Shown: positions 1-11,188 of the stretch, one piece after another
Position numbering within the stretch: the first letter of the stretch is position 1
Layout of the letters: every line of letters starts with the position of its first letter
Source of the DNA: Bidens hawaiensis
Taxonomy: Eukaryota; Streptophyta; Magnoliopsida; Asterales; Asteraceae
Direction: 5' to 3'
Length of the DNA: 64,000 nt
NCBI GenBank assembly: GCA_021521415.1
Contig: JAIQDT010000834.1
Coordinates: 248,001-312,000, forward strand
Notes under the pieces: generated by a model
Database searches by the model: none
Told to the model about the DNA's origin: nothing
The model's input: the letters and a program-made list of their open reading frames with translations, nothing else
Made by a program: the position numbers and the translations under genes

Positions 1-424
1 CTCTCATATTCCCTTTCTTCGCTTCATTTTTTTGGCCACTTCAACCCGCACCGCCAGCAACGGGCTTATTCTTGGGGCATTCAAAGCTTAAATGTCCCAT
101 ATCCTTGCAATTGAAACAAGTCATCGTCTTCTTCCAACAATCGGTCGTTGCGTGGCCGGGTTTGTGACAATAGTCGCAAACAGTTGTGGTTGAAGACGAA
201 GCCAAGTGGCATCTTCCCTTATGGTACTTCTAACAAGTTTTGAACTGGGTATAGTTGGAATTGAATCCAGATTTTCGTTGATCTATACCCTTGCCCTTGA
301 ATCGGGCGCTTCCTCCGGTCTTCTTGTGGTTTCTTCAAGGCATCACTTTCTTGTCTTCTTCTTTGTTGCGAATAAGACCATTTATCAAGTAACCAGTCAA
401 TTACATCGCAGAGTCGGCGGTTTG
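1..424 (-). pseudogene. gypsy gag fragment with CCHC zinc knuckles
   Basis: The minus strand encodes two clear retroviral-type zinc knuckles in one frame, CDYCHKPGHATTDC and CFNCKDMGHLSFEC, preceded by a degraded third Cys/His cluster (KYHKGRCHL). Knuckles of this kind sit at the C-terminus of Ty3/gypsy Gag, where they bind the packaged RNA. Stop codons interrupt the frame on both sides of the knuckles, and the fragment is cut by the window edge and by the 5' LTR of gypsy-1 at 425. It is probably part of the older element into which gypsy-1 inserted. The opposite-strand reading frame here is only its shadow. Confidence 0.75.
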
Positions 425-651
425 TGTAACATTTGTCATTTTCGGTCCTTTTTGTATTTGTATCAAAACCCGACCCGAGTTATAAACCGAATCTTTCAAT
501 AATATAAAATAATGGGTTTTTTTTATGTTTCATAATCATCTCTTACTTTTGGATTTTGCTACTTGTTTATATTATTTAATTTGTTTAAACTTTTTTTTAA
601 ACACATGCAAGTCTAGATATAAAACAAGGAAAACAAGTTTGACTACTTCCC

Positions 652-659
652 TATATAAA
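652..659 (+). promoter_or_regulatory. TATA box of the gypsy-1 5' LTR
   Basis: TATATAAA-like sequence in CCCTATATAAAC, about 230 bp into the LTR and conserved in the 3' LTR copy (8724-8731). It fits the U3/R boundary promoter expected in an LTR. The transcription start has not been located. Confidence 0.5.
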
Positions 660-962
660 CAAACCCATCCCCTTTATTTCTTCTTGCTCATTCATCTTCA
701 TTCTCTCTCAAACTAAGAACACTATATCTAACTTTCAAGGTTATTAATAATCAAGCAACAACCTTCTTTAATTCTTGTTTATTACTTACTAATTCATATC
801 TTGTGGTACAACATATATATAATATGCACCCCTTGTTTCCTTCGGCTTTCATCTTCTTCGAGAGGTGATGTGCTACAAGGCAAGGCTTCATGGAGAACTC
901 TTTGTAGTTCTTGATTATACTATTTTCCTTTAATGCTTTACTAGTCTTGTTTATATTGTAAG

Positions 963-1310
963 TAGTTTAGTTTTAATTCATGTTTAAAGAGTTTCATGGT
1001 CTTGGGTATGAAGTCACTAGTCTCGGTTTTATCCCGAGATTAGACCCGAATCAAGACCGAACCAAGACAGAACTCTTGTTTACTAGCTTTTGTTTTAAAT
1101 ATTTTTGTTTACTAGTTTTGTTTAAAATAGTTAAAATAGTTTAGTTTTAATTCATGTTTAAAGAGTTTCATGGTCTTGGGTATGAAGTCACTAGTCTCGG
1201 TTTTATCCAGAGATTAGACCCAAATCAAGATCGAACCAAGACCGAACTCTTGTTTACTAGCTTTTGTTTTAAATAGTTTAGTTTACTAGTTTTGTTTAAA
1301 ATAGTTAAAT
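963..1310 (+). repeat. 174-bp tandem duplication inside the LTR
   Basis: Two adjacent units of ~174 bp begin TAGTTTAGTTTTAATT and end in TTTAAAATAGTTAAA. The same doubled structure is present in the 3' LTR (about 9040-9395), so the duplication predates this insertion. A more degraded third relative of the 'accgaaccaaaaccgaac' part follows near 1420. Confidence 0.85.
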
Positions 1311-2783
1311 AAACATGTTTATGAAAGATTTAAACCTTGTAACTTCTAAAACCATTTTGATAGTTCTATGGTATTTGGGTATGTGGCAACCATTCTCGGT
1401 ATCATTTCGAGTCAAGCACCGAACCAAAACCGAACTAAACCGAGTTCACTTGCCTAAGACACACAAGTGTGTTTTTGGCCATCGAAACCCTTCTTTTCTT
1501 CAAGAATGTATTTTAAACTAATTTTAAGTATTTTATCAACTTACTTGGTGTGTCGGAATCCAACTTGATCTTATAACAAGCTTGGACCGGTGAAACCAAA
1601 TACTCACTTAACGGACGTTAAGGTTCTTCATAATAGAACTATATACTTGGTTAAGTCTTTCGATTTTATTGAGTTATCTCAAAACATTTTGGAAAGTTAA
1701 CTTTGAGTTTAGTTAATTGTCTAGACCCAAGTTAACAAATCCGAACACTCGATTAAAACCTTGTTTTGGTGTTCATATACCCAAAGGGTCTTGCATTAGT
1801 GCATTATAACCCACATAAGTTACTTAACATAGGTTGAGTAATAATTATGAATGAAATACCAAGACCCGGTTTCGAGTAAACTTACTTTTTAGAACATGTC
1901 TTTAATTTCCCAAATATTTACATTTTTAAACCATAAACTTCATTTATTTACTTTACTTGTCATACTTTACTTTAAACCCTTCCAAGACTACCTACTAACT
2001 TAAGACCCATTCAATCTAGGTCTTGCTCGTTAACCCGATCTCCGATTATCACGAATCAATCTTTCAAGTTACTTAGTTAACGTGAGTACATTTCATCCCC
2101 CGTTTTCACTTTTATCTTTTGGGGGTAACATGCATACTTATTCAAACAAAAATGATTTTTATTATACTCATTTATCAAACCACAAACTTTAGGGTGTATG
2201 ATGCTAGAATACTTGCTCTATTGTGTGTTATATGTCTCATATGCTTTACGTGTGCGAGTGTTTATTTTTATGTTGTTGTTGAGCCTCATTAAGTATGATC
2301 ATACGCTCCCCTAACTACTTAGCCTTGTGCTAGTAGAATAGGGCCTCATTATCCAAGTATGTCGGTTGTTACCGATTAGAAAAGATCCTCATTTACATAT
2401 ATTTTATATACCATGATTGATGCTTTATTTATAGTCTCATATACGTTTGTGGATTTCGCTCATATTATACATACTCAAAACTATGAAATTGCTCACCAAC
2501 ATACGTGTTGACAAATGTTATTTTATGCATTGTTACAGGTTTGATTATTACTTGAGTTGGAGTTCGAAGACGTCATTCTATTTGATACCGCTAGGTTATT
2601 AGAAGAATGAACAATATCTATCTTTTATATTTTGGTGTTTATTTGTATGAACAATATGTGTTACTTTGATGATTGAATGAAATTAATGAGTTGATTAAAT
2701 ATTGTCACTTTAATAGTGTCTTGTGTTCTTGGGCAATTCGTTTCACCCTGGCATGTTACGCCTTTGGTCGGGGTGTTACAGAT

Positions 2784-2796
2784 TGGTATCAGAGCC
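2784..2796 (+). other. primer-binding site (initiator tRNA-Met type)
   Basis: TGGTATCAGAGCC lies three bases after the LTR end. This is the usual plant LTR-retrotransposon primer site, complementary to the 3' end of initiator tRNA-Met, where minus-strand DNA synthesis starts. Confidence 0.9.
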
Positions 2797-3727
2797 AAGA
2801 CTATAAGATAGGTGGTTAGAAGTAACGGCCTAGTATAGTTTTGCTTTAGGGTCCTTATACGTGTTGCTTATACGTGTTACCCTACTTGATTGTTCATTAC
2901 ACTTATACATTTAATTGCTTATTTATTTCATTTAATCTTCAAAAATATATACATGCACACAGTCTCATAGTATTCCAAGGTAACCTTAGCTTAAAACGCA
3001 AAAAACATTACTTTTTATATTGTCATTTATGGATCACAAACTTAATTTGGATCCCGTTATTTAATATCTCCTTAAAGGTTGCATTTATATCGGGTTTATA
3101 GCCATCATGGAAAGCGAAACACTATGAAAAGACCATTTGACAAAAAGATTCCAAGAATCGAAGGTGATATACTTACCTGGGATGGTTGAATTATAGTGTG
3201 CATTTTCTCGACCCACGAATCGTGTTATACATGTCAATACTTTAAGTTGTCTAATGCAAGCGTTCCGGTTGCCTCCTTATATTTTTTGGTGTTAAAAATA
3301 CAAGTTGTTTTTAACATCTCGTTGTATCTCCGTTTTTATTATATGTTATTATCGTTATTTGAGTCACAACAACATAATTAGACGCGGTGGTACGTGCGCA
3401 TGTTCGAGTCCACCTATTATTTTATACAACTTTATTTGTCGGGATATCAAACCCTGGTGATTTCATGTACGATTTCCCGACTATATATATAAATTTCAAA
3501 ATCTCAAAACCACCAATTTTTAAATGGAAAAAGTTTGAAACTTATAAATATATATACATTTTTATCTTTTGATGCAAGTATAAAATGGTTTTTACTAACA
3601 TTCTCATTCTCATACCTCTAGGATTCACAATCATTAAATCCTACATTTACTCATTTTCCCTCATACTTATTATTTTAGAATCATCAATTACCCCAAACTT
3701 GTACCATTTCTCTTTTATTATTTTAGA
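2797..3727 (+). other. gypsy-1 untranslated leader
   Basis: AT-rich stretch between the primer-binding site and the first gag codon. Short open frames exist but none resembles a known protein. It would hold the packaging signal of the genomic RNA; I see no specific motif. Confidence 0.6.
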
Positions 3728-5911
3728 ATGCCTCCAATCCGTCGCCAACTACGCAAGCCGAGCTCCGGTCGTCGGATGGCCGCAATGGTAGCATAAGAAA
3801 TCGCCGTTCTGATTCCCGGACTCATAACTCAAATCCAAGCCACCCAACCCACCGTTACTCAAAACACGCCCAACCCCATACCCTTCGCTTTGAAAAACTT
3901 CACTAGTGCAAACCCATCTCAATTCTTTGGTACGAGCTGTGCCACCACTTTGTTGCAATGGTTCGAGAAAATGGAAAGTGTGTTTACTCTTTATGAGTGC
4001 CTCGAACTCAAAAAGATCACGTATGCCTCTAGCACGTTTGAGAATACCGCCCGCACTTGGTTGAATAGCGATATTTTCACCCATGGAGCGGAAGTAGCTA
4101 TGGCCTACTCATGGACCAAGCTCAAAGAACTCATGTTTAAAAATTTTTGCCCAAAACATGAACTTCAAAAACTCAAATCCGAATTTTGGGAACTCAAGCA
4201 AGAGAGTGGTGACAACTCCACCTACTCCAACTTCTTTTACGAGCTTAGTCTCTTAGTTCCTCACTTGGTCACTCCCCTCGAAAGGGCTATTGACAAGTAT
4301 GTCGGCGGTTTGCCTATGCAAATCGGCGACTCGGTGATGAGTCGCAACCCGCAAACCCTTCATGATGCTATTACCTTCGCCGGTGATCTTTCTGAAAACC
4401 ATGTCAAAGACGGTACCCTCTCAATCAAAAAAACGAGTAACAAGAGTAAGCCCGAACCAAACCCTCAAGCTAAAGTCGACCCACAACCTCAAGCGATCAA
4501 CTATTCCAATTCCACCCACCACACCAAAAAGAAAGCCAAACCAAATTACCGAAACTATGCTGTCACCCACCCATCACAACCTCAATCCCAATCCCAAGCA
4601 CTCCAAAACCGAAAACCGTATTCCGGCCCGCACCCATTATGTAACACTTGTCAACGTCATCATCCTTCCTACTCTGCTTGTCTCCACTGCACCAAGTGTA
4701 ACCGCTATGGTCACACTAACAACGTGTGTCGAGAAGCCTCTCATGGGCAACCCGCTCCACCGAGGTTTGCCCCATCCAACCAAAATCGTCCAGCTCCTTT
4801 TGCTCAAAACCCTCCATCCCAACCTAGGGCTTGTTTCAATTGTGGAGACCCGAACCACTTCCGTAATGCTTGTCCTCGACTTGCCCTTGTTAACCAAGCC
4901 CAAATCATACCCACACCCTACTACCAAACCCAAGCCTACCAAGTTCATACTTACCAACCCCAAATCCCACAACTCTTGGCTCCTCCCGCTCAACCGATCC
5001 AAGCTATACAAGCCTTTCCTCATCCACCACACCTACAAGCCATGCAAGCTCTCCCTCCTCCTCCAGCTCAACAAGTCAACCACGGCAACCAAGGGCGTGC
5101 CTTTATGATGAACGCCAACCAAACTCAAGTTGCCAACGATGTGGTGAATGGTACGTTTTTAGTAAACGAGCATTTAGCTTCAATTTTATTTGATACCGGA
5201 GCTGATAGGAGTTTTGTTTCTTTTAAATTTGAATCTATTCTTGGCGTATCCCGCACTAAACTCTCTCGCCCTTTTTCTGTCGAAGTCGCCAATGGTAGTT
5301 CCATCATCATCGATTTGGTCATTCGCGATTGTATCCTCACTCTTTGCAAGCACGAGTTCTCAATCGACCTCATCCCGATGCAAATGGGATGCTTCGACAT
5401 CATAGTAGGCGTGGATTGGTTAGCTTTGCACCGTACCGAAGTCGTTTTTTATGACAAATTCATTCGTATCCCACTCGTCAATGGAAAAATTCTCAAAGTC
5501 TTTGGCAAAACGATCCCCAAGAAACTCAACCTCGTGTCTTGCTCTCAATCTTGTAAGTACTTGCGCCAAAAGTACGTTCCATTCCTAGCCCAAGCGGTGG
5601 TGAAAGATCCAAAAGAAAAGAAAATTCAAGACATTCCCGTTGTTTCTGAATTTCCCGGCGTTTTTCCCAAAGACGACTTTGGTCTTCCACCCATTCGTCC
5701 TATTGAATTTCGAATCGACCTTGTGCCCGGCGCGACTCCCGTAGCCAAGGCTTCTTACCGTTTAGCTCCTTCGGAATTGCCAGAGTTAGCGAACCAACTT
5801 CAAGAACTCTCCGATAAGGGCTTTATCCGTCCAAGCTCTTCTCCTTGGGGCGCTCCCGTCCTCTTCGTGAAAAAGAAAGATGGCTCGTTTCGCATGTGTA
5901 TCGATTACTGA
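3728..5911 (+). pseudogene. gypsy-1 gag, protease and start of reverse transcriptase
   Basis: Gag would start at the ATG at 3728, but a TAA at 3794-3796 stops it after 22 codons; the frame then stays open to a TGA at 5909-5911. After the capsid-like region (~3890-4400, with AIDKYVGGLP) come two Cys/His clusters, CTKCNRYGHTNNVC and CFNCGDPNHFRNAC, and a Pro/Gln-rich linker. The aspartic protease active site DTGADRSF lies at about 5200. The N-terminal part of reverse transcriptase (FIRPSSSPWGAPVLFVKKKDG) is at about 5820-5890. The frame breaks where a gypsy RT normally reads IDYRELN, so the TGA looks like a C-to-T change of an Arg codon. Confidence 0.85.
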
Positions 5912-6853
5912 GAACTCAATAAACTCACCATTAAAAATCGTTACCCTTTGCCTCGAATCAACGACCTCTTTGATCAACTTCAAGGCGCAACTTGTTTTTC
6001 CAAAATCGATCTTCGATCGGGTTATCATCAATTGCGTGTTCATGAAGACGACATTCCTAAAACCGCTTTTCGTACTCGGTATGGACATTACAAATACTTG
6101 GTTATGCCTTTCGGATTAACTAATGAACCCGCGGTATTCATGGATCTCATGAACCGCGTTTGCAAACCATTCTTGGACAAATTCGTAATTGTTTTCATCG
6201 ATGACATTCTTATCTTCTCTAAGACCCAAGCCGAACATGAGCATCATTTACGTTCCATTCTCGACCTCCTACGAAAAGAACAACTTTATGCCAAGTTCTC
6301 CAAAAGTGAATTTTGGTTAAAAGAAGTTCAATTTTCGGGTCACGTCGTCAACGATAAAGGTATTCATGTTGATCCCGCCAAAATCGAGGCCGTAAAAGAT
6401 TGGAAAACTCCATCCACACCCACGGAAATCCGATCTTTTCTTGGTTTGGCCGGGTATTATCGGCGATTCATTCTAAACTTCTCTAAAATCGCGTTACCCC
6501 TCACCGCACTAACTCATAAAGGAGAACCTTACAAATGGGAACCGAAACAAGAAGAAGCTTTCCAAACTCTAAAGAATATGCTTTGCGATGCTTCTGTTCT
6601 AACCCTTCCCGATGGAAACGACGACTTTCTGGTATTTTGCTATGCATCCAACCAAGGTCTCGGTTGCGTTCTCATGCAACGAGGTCAAGTTATCGCATAT
6701 GCCTCAAGGAAACTCAAGGATCACAAAAAGAATTATACAACTCATGATCTCGAATTTGGTGAGTCGTTTTCGCTCTCAAAATCCGAGACATTATCTTTAT
6801 GGTACAAAATGTGTTGTATTCACCGATCACAAAAGTCTACAACACATCTTTGA
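5912..6853 (+). pseudogene. gypsy-1 reverse transcriptase and start of RNase H
   Basis: Continues the frame of the upstream segment after the TGA. It carries the RT palm: [30 protein letters not shown], the catalytic FIDDILIFS (one of the two catalytic Asp pairs) and the thumb/connection region [12 protein letters not shown]. RNase H begins at [16 protein letters not shown]; many gypsy elements have Asp where this copy has Asn. The frame is lost near 6760 through a small deletion and ends at 6853 in unrelated residues. The enzyme would copy element RNA into DNA in virus-like particles; this copy is inactive as read. Confidence 0.88.
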
Positions 6854-7841
6854 CCAAAAAGATCTCAACATGAGACAACGTCGATGGGCCGAATTACTTA
6901 GTGATTACGATTGTGAAATTCGCTACCACCCCGGTAAGGCGAATGTAGTTGCCGATGCCCTTAGTCGTAAAGTTAATGTCAAATCCGTTCTGCTTCATAG
7001 CACCATCATTCAAACCGATCTCCAAGACCGCATCTATCGAGCCCAATGCACCTCCATTGATGAAGGCAATATGTATTATGAAATGTCATGTGGAGCCGAA
7101 CTTCAACTTGAAACCAAACCCGATGGCTTGCTTTATTTCCTCAATCGTTTGTGGGTTCCCGATCGTGATGAGCTTCGTACTTTCATTCTCGATGATGCTC
7201 ATATGTCGCGATATTCCGTACATCCCGGTGCGGATAAAATGTACTTCGATATTCGATCTATTTATTGGTCGTCGGGTATGAAAAAGAACGTAGCACTTCA
7301 TGTCTCAAAATGTCTTACTTGCTCAAAGGTTAAAGTGAAACATCAAAAACCTTTTGGTTTACTCGAGCAACCTCCTATCCCCGTTTGGAAATGGGAAGGC
7401 ATCGCTATGGACTTTATCACCAAATTGCCTCCCACTCAAAAGCGAAATGATAGCATTTGGGTCATTGTTGATCGATTAACCAAATCGGCTCACTTCATCC
7501 CGATCCGCGAGAAGTACTCCGTTGAACAACTCGCTCAAATCTATGTTCGAGAAATTGTATGCCGCCATGGTATTCCTTTGACCATCATTTCCGATCGTGA
7601 TGCTCGTTTCACATCCCGTTTTTGGAAGTCGCTTCAAGAAGCTTTGGGCACTCGCCTCGATCTTAGTACCGCTTATCATCCTCAAACCGATGGCCAATCC
7701 GAACGTACAATCCAAACACTCAAGGATATGTTTCGATCTTGTGTTCTTGATTTTGGTGGAAATTGGGATTCTCATCTCCCGCTTATTGAATTCTCATACA
7801 ATAATAGCTATCCTTCTAGCATCGAGATGGCTCCTTTCTAA
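6764..7841 (+). pseudogene. gypsy-1 RNase H end and integrase core
   Basis: In another frame from the RT segment. It resumes at [18 protein letters not shown] (RNase H), then [20 protein letters not shown] and ADALSR. The integrase zinc region keeps a Cys pair (CLTCSKVK). The catalytic core shows the first Asp ([13 protein letters not shown]), the second ([15 protein letters not shown]) and the Glu ([15 protein letters not shown]). A TAA at 7839-7841 ends it where the family has PFEALY, consistent with a Glu codon turned into a stop. Its upstream end is set by the frameshift, not by a start codon. Confidence 0.86.
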
Positions 7842-8458
7842 GCTCTTTATGATCGTAAGTGTCGTTCTCCGATTTTTTGGAACGAGATTGGTGAAGCCCA
7901 AATCACCGGTCCCGAGATGGTTCAAGACACTAACAATCATATCGATCAAATCCGAAAAAATCTCCTTGCTGCTAGAAATTGCCAAAAGAGCTATGCCGAA
8001 AACCGCGAAAACCCCTCGAGTTTAATGTTGGCGACTTTGTCCTTTTCAAAGTATCCCCTTCGAAGGGGGTAGTCCGTTTTGGAAAGAAAGGAAAACTTGC
8101 ACCCCGTTTTGTAGGCCCATTCAAAATCCTCGAAAGGATTGGAAAAGTGGCTTATAAACTCGATTTAACGCAAGAACTTGCCGGTGTTCATCCCACCTTT
8201 CATGTCTCAAACCTCAAAAAGTTCTTAGCCGAAGGTAACCTCCATATACCTCTCGACGAATTACGTATCGATGAAACCTTGCAAATGATCGAAAAACCCA
8301 TTGAAATCGTGGACCGTAATGAGAAACGAACCAAACGTAGCCGTATCCGTTTAGTTAACGTCCGTAGGGAATCACGGCATGGCGCTGAATTTACTTGGGA
8401 AAGAGAAGACGAGATGAAGGAAAAGTACCCGCACTTATTTATTACGGATTCTTCTTAA
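7842..8458 (+). pseudogene. gypsy-1 integrase C-terminus with chromodomain-like tail
   Basis: The integrase frame continues after the TAA (ALYDRKCRSP, MVQDTNNHIDQI) to a one-base shift near 8005. The final open part (7979-8458) reads [30 protein letters not shown] and [14 protein letters not shown], the DNA-binding GPF/Y module. It ends in [18 protein letters not shown] just before the polypurine tract. In chromoviruses this tail corresponds to a chromodomain or a remnant of one that guides integration; which applies here is inference. Confidence 0.85.
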
Positions 8459-8473
8459 TTTCGGGACGAAATT

Positions 8474-8491
8474 TCCTAAAGTAGGGAAGAC
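8474..8491 (+). other. polypurine tract of gypsy-1
   Basis: Purine-rich CTAAAGTAGGGAAGAC directly before the 3' LTR (TGTAACA at 8492). It is the expected primer for plus-strand synthesis. Confidence 0.7.
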
Positions 8492-9448
8492 TGTAACATT
8501 TTTCATTTTCGATCCTTTTTGTATTTGTATTTGTACCAAAACCCGACCCGAGTTATAAACCGAATCTTTCAATAATATAAGATAATGGGTTTTTTTTATG
8601 TTTCATAATCATCTCTTACTTTTGGATTTTACTACTTGTTTATATTATTTAATTTGTTTAAACTTTTTTTTAAACACATGCAAGTCTAGATATAAAACAA
8701 GGAAAACAAGTTTGACTACTTCCCTATATAAACAAACCCATCCCCTTCATTTCTTCTTGCTCATTCATCTACCTTCTCTCTCAAACTAAGAAAACTATCT
8801 CTAACTTTCAAGGTTATAAATAATCAAGCAACAACCTTCTTTAATTCTTGTTTATTACTTGCTAATTCATATCTTGTGGTACAACATATATATAATATGC
8901 ACCCCTTGTTTCCTTCGGCTTTTATCTTCTTCGGGAGGTGATGTGCTACAAGGTAAGGCTTCATGGAGAACTCATTGTAGTTCTTGATTATACTATTTTC
9001 CTTTAATGCTTTACTAGTCTTGTTTATATTGTAAGTAGTTTAGTTTTAATTCATGTTTAAAGAGTTTCATGGTCTTGGGTATGAAGTCACTAGTCTCGGT
9101 TTTATTCCGAGATTAGACCCGAATCAAGACCGAACCAAGACAGAACTCTTGTTTACTAGCTTTTGTTTTAAATAGGTTTGTTTACTAGTTTTGTTTAAAA
9201 TAGTTAAAATAGTTTAGTTTTAATTACTGTTTAAAGAGTTTCATGGTCTTGGGTATGAAGTCACTAGTCTTGGTTTTATCCCGAGACTAGACCCAAATCA
9301 AGATCGAACCAAGACCGAACCAAGACAGAACTCTTGTTTACTAGCTTTTGTTTTAAATAGTTTAGTTTACTAATTTTGTTTAAAATAGTTAAATGAACAT
9401 GTTTATGAAAGATTTAAACCTTGTAACTTCTAAAACCATTTTGATAGT
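8492..9448 (+). repeat. 3' LTR of gypsy-1, truncated
   Basis: Matches 425 to about 1354 of the 5' LTR, including the TATA box and both 174-bp units, then diverges abruptly after TTTGATAGT. The remaining ~1.4 kb of the LTR is missing. Small differences from the 5' LTR include a 6-bp insertion (an extra TTTGTA-like unit) near 8525. Confidence 0.9.
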
Positions 9449-9861
9449 CAACCTTGAGACGGTTTAGGGCGTGATTTAACGGATTTTCGAGATGGTTCAA
9501 CGGAGTTGGTTTGAGTTATAATATGGGATTCAGCTCTTACGACTTCTTTTATCATCTTTTGTATTTGATTCATATACTTTCTGGGTATTTGTTCTTGTTC
9601 TTGTTCTTTTTCTTTATCTATACAGTTTTATGCTTCCTTTCAAGAAGCTTCAGCATTACTTTGATTCGACATACTAAAATTAAATTACATTCTTTTCTTA
9701 ATAACACATGTTTTAATTTATTCACTTTATTAAATATCATAAAGATATATATATATATATATATATAATTACTTGATATATATATTTTCCATATCCTCAT
9801 TTCGAACGATTTAACGTTCTTTATAAACATACAACGATTACAACAATACTTAATCCTATTC
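9449..9861. other. junction region between gypsy-1 and gypsy-2
   Basis: No gene seen. The sequence changes at 9449 from the gypsy-1 LTR to unrelated sequence ending at the stop of the gypsy-2 reading frame. A TA microsatellite lies at about 9744-9768. It probably belongs to the gypsy-2 interior, joined to gypsy-1 by a deletion. Confidence 0.5.
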
Positions 9862-11041
9862 TTAGTCCTTCATAAACTTTTTCACCATCCTTGTCATATT
9901 GTTGTATTTGTGAAGAAGCTTGTCTCCTATCTTCTTCTTTTTGATTTCTTCTTTGGCCACTTTCTTCCTCAACTCATCAGTCTCGTGTAATGCTCGATCA
10001 AGATGTTCTTCTTGGGACTGCGGGATCACATTCGGATAACCGTATTGTGGTGGTGGATCACAGTATCCCATCATCATGATGTCGTAATGAGTCTTTGGAT
10101 ATGGTGACGAGGTAACATCAGACGAATAGTTGAAGAATGCTTCAGCTGTTGCCTCTTGTTCACGGATCTCGTCTACTTGTTCTTGAATTGAAGGAATATC
10201 GCCTTGATATGGTGGAAAGTTTGGCGGGAATTTGTTCTTTATTTCTTCAAGGTATTTCATGTAGGGATCTACAAAACCATAACTTGGACTTTTGTGGAAG
10301 AATGGTTGCACACATCCCTGTCCTGGCGGGCAGTCACAATCTGTTGGTTCCTCCATTGGAGTTGTTACTGCCTCAGAGATCTCTTCGTCGGGATCTCCCT
10401 CGGGGTCTTCCTCTTCTTCCGGATCTTCCTCTTCTTCTGGGTCTTCATCTTCTTCCATAGATTTTGTTGTATCAGACACTAACGGTGCAAGCGATAACCC
10501 TCGTATGGTTGGATGACTCTCATCTTTGGCTTTCAAGAAGGTCCATCGTAGGTGTTGGGGTGAGAATCAACAGAGTTGTAGGCAGAGGTTCCAGTATTCC
10601 ATCGCCTTTGGTCAGAGTGACATTGCATCCAGTCGGAAGAGTCAGACTTCGGTTCCTCATTGATTGGTCTATTGGCTAGGAATGTATAAGACGGATGAGG
10701 ATTGGATGGGTGATACGTAGGGATGTCAGACGAATGATATGTTGGAATGTCGTATGGTTGATATGTCGGGATTTCGGAGGGGTGATAATCGATATGCTTG
10801 ATGGATGATAACTTGAATGTCTTGGTGCTTCATACTCTTGCCTTGGTGGATCATCAGGTATGTTAATTTGTAGTTGTTTAATTCCAGGAAAATACATCGG
10901 TGTGGGTTATTCGATTGGGTCATCTGTATTGAAGAAGTCTTTGTAGTAGTCTTCACTCATGTTGTCCTTCGGCATCGGGTCGGGACATCCAGCTCTTCTT
11001 GCGTCGCGCCTGAAGTCGTCGAGTATTTTCTTGAAAGACAT
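9862..11041 (-). pseudogene. gypsy-2 reading frame in the gag position, acidic, unknown
   Basis: A start codon at 11041 gives MSFKKILDDFRRDARRAG, then a TAA after 44 codons. The same frame continues open to 10676 and is lost; it resumes in another frame from ~10536 to 9862 (224 codons). That last part has an acidic repeat (EEDEDPEEEEDPEEE), a Cys-rich spot (DCDCPPGQGCVQPF), a Pro/Tyr-rich middle and a charged, probably helical C-terminus (ELRKKVAKEEIKKKK). There is no CCHC knuckle or recognisable capsid domain. Its place just after the primer site is that of gag; I do not recognise the family. Confidence 0.6.
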
Positions 11042-11172
11042 CTAAGGGTGGTTTAGATTGAGGAGGGATAGAAAATGTTTACCAACCTATGTTATCCCTA
11101 TTTAAATTTAACAAATAAAAAATTTCTTATTCACTTGGATTGAAAGTTAATACCTAATTCGCTAAGATCGTT

Positions 11173-11185
11173 GGCTCTGATACCA
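11173..11185 (-). other. primer-binding site of gypsy-2
   Basis: On the minus strand TGGTATCAGAGCC follows the LTR end (TGACA at 11189) after three bases, the same primer site as gypsy-1 and copia-1. Confidence 0.88.
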
Positions 11186-11188
11186 ACC

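Larger units (their letters stand above)
425..2780 (+). repeat. 5' LTR of gypsy-1
   Basis: It starts TGTAACA and ends TGTTACA, as LTRs do, and is followed three bases later by the primer-binding site. The first ~930 bases are matched by the 3' LTR copy at 8492-9448. It contains a ~174-bp tandem duplication (963-1136 and 1137-1310), each unit with a small hairpin TCTCGG-loop-CCGAGA. Length is 2356 bp. Confidence 0.92.
425..9448 (+). mobile_element. gypsy-1: Ty3/gypsy LTR retrotransposon, 3' LTR truncated
   Basis: The order is 5' LTR (425-2780), primer-binding site, leader, gag, protease, reverse transcriptase, RNase H, integrase, polypurine tract and a 3' LTR truncated at 9448. The domain order (integrase after RNase H) makes it Ty3/gypsy. 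The long LTR, iMet-type primer site and integrase tail ending in a [19 protein letters not shown] motif suggest a Tekay/Del-type chromovirus; lineage is inference. Several stops and frameshifts make it non-autonomous. The two LTRs differ at many sites by eye, so it is older than copia-1. The right target duplication cannot be seen because the 3' end is lost. Confidence 0.92.

Noticed and set aside
425..429. Target duplication for gypsy-1 (GTTTG before the 5' LTR)
   Set aside because: The 3' LTR is truncated, so the partner flank is missing and the duplication cannot be confirmed.
4637..5032. 131-codon minus-strand frame across the gypsy-1 gag linker
   Set aside because: Opposite-strand shadow of the Pro/Gln-rich gag region; the plus frame has zinc knuckles and protease.
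4362..5108. 248-codon plus frame inside gypsy-1 gag
   Set aside because: Same stretch in another frame; low-complexity Thr/Pro/Asn/Leu composition and no domain.
9744..9768. TA run as possible terminator or origin
   Set aside because: Ordinary plant microsatellite; similar runs occur at 59125 and elsewhere.
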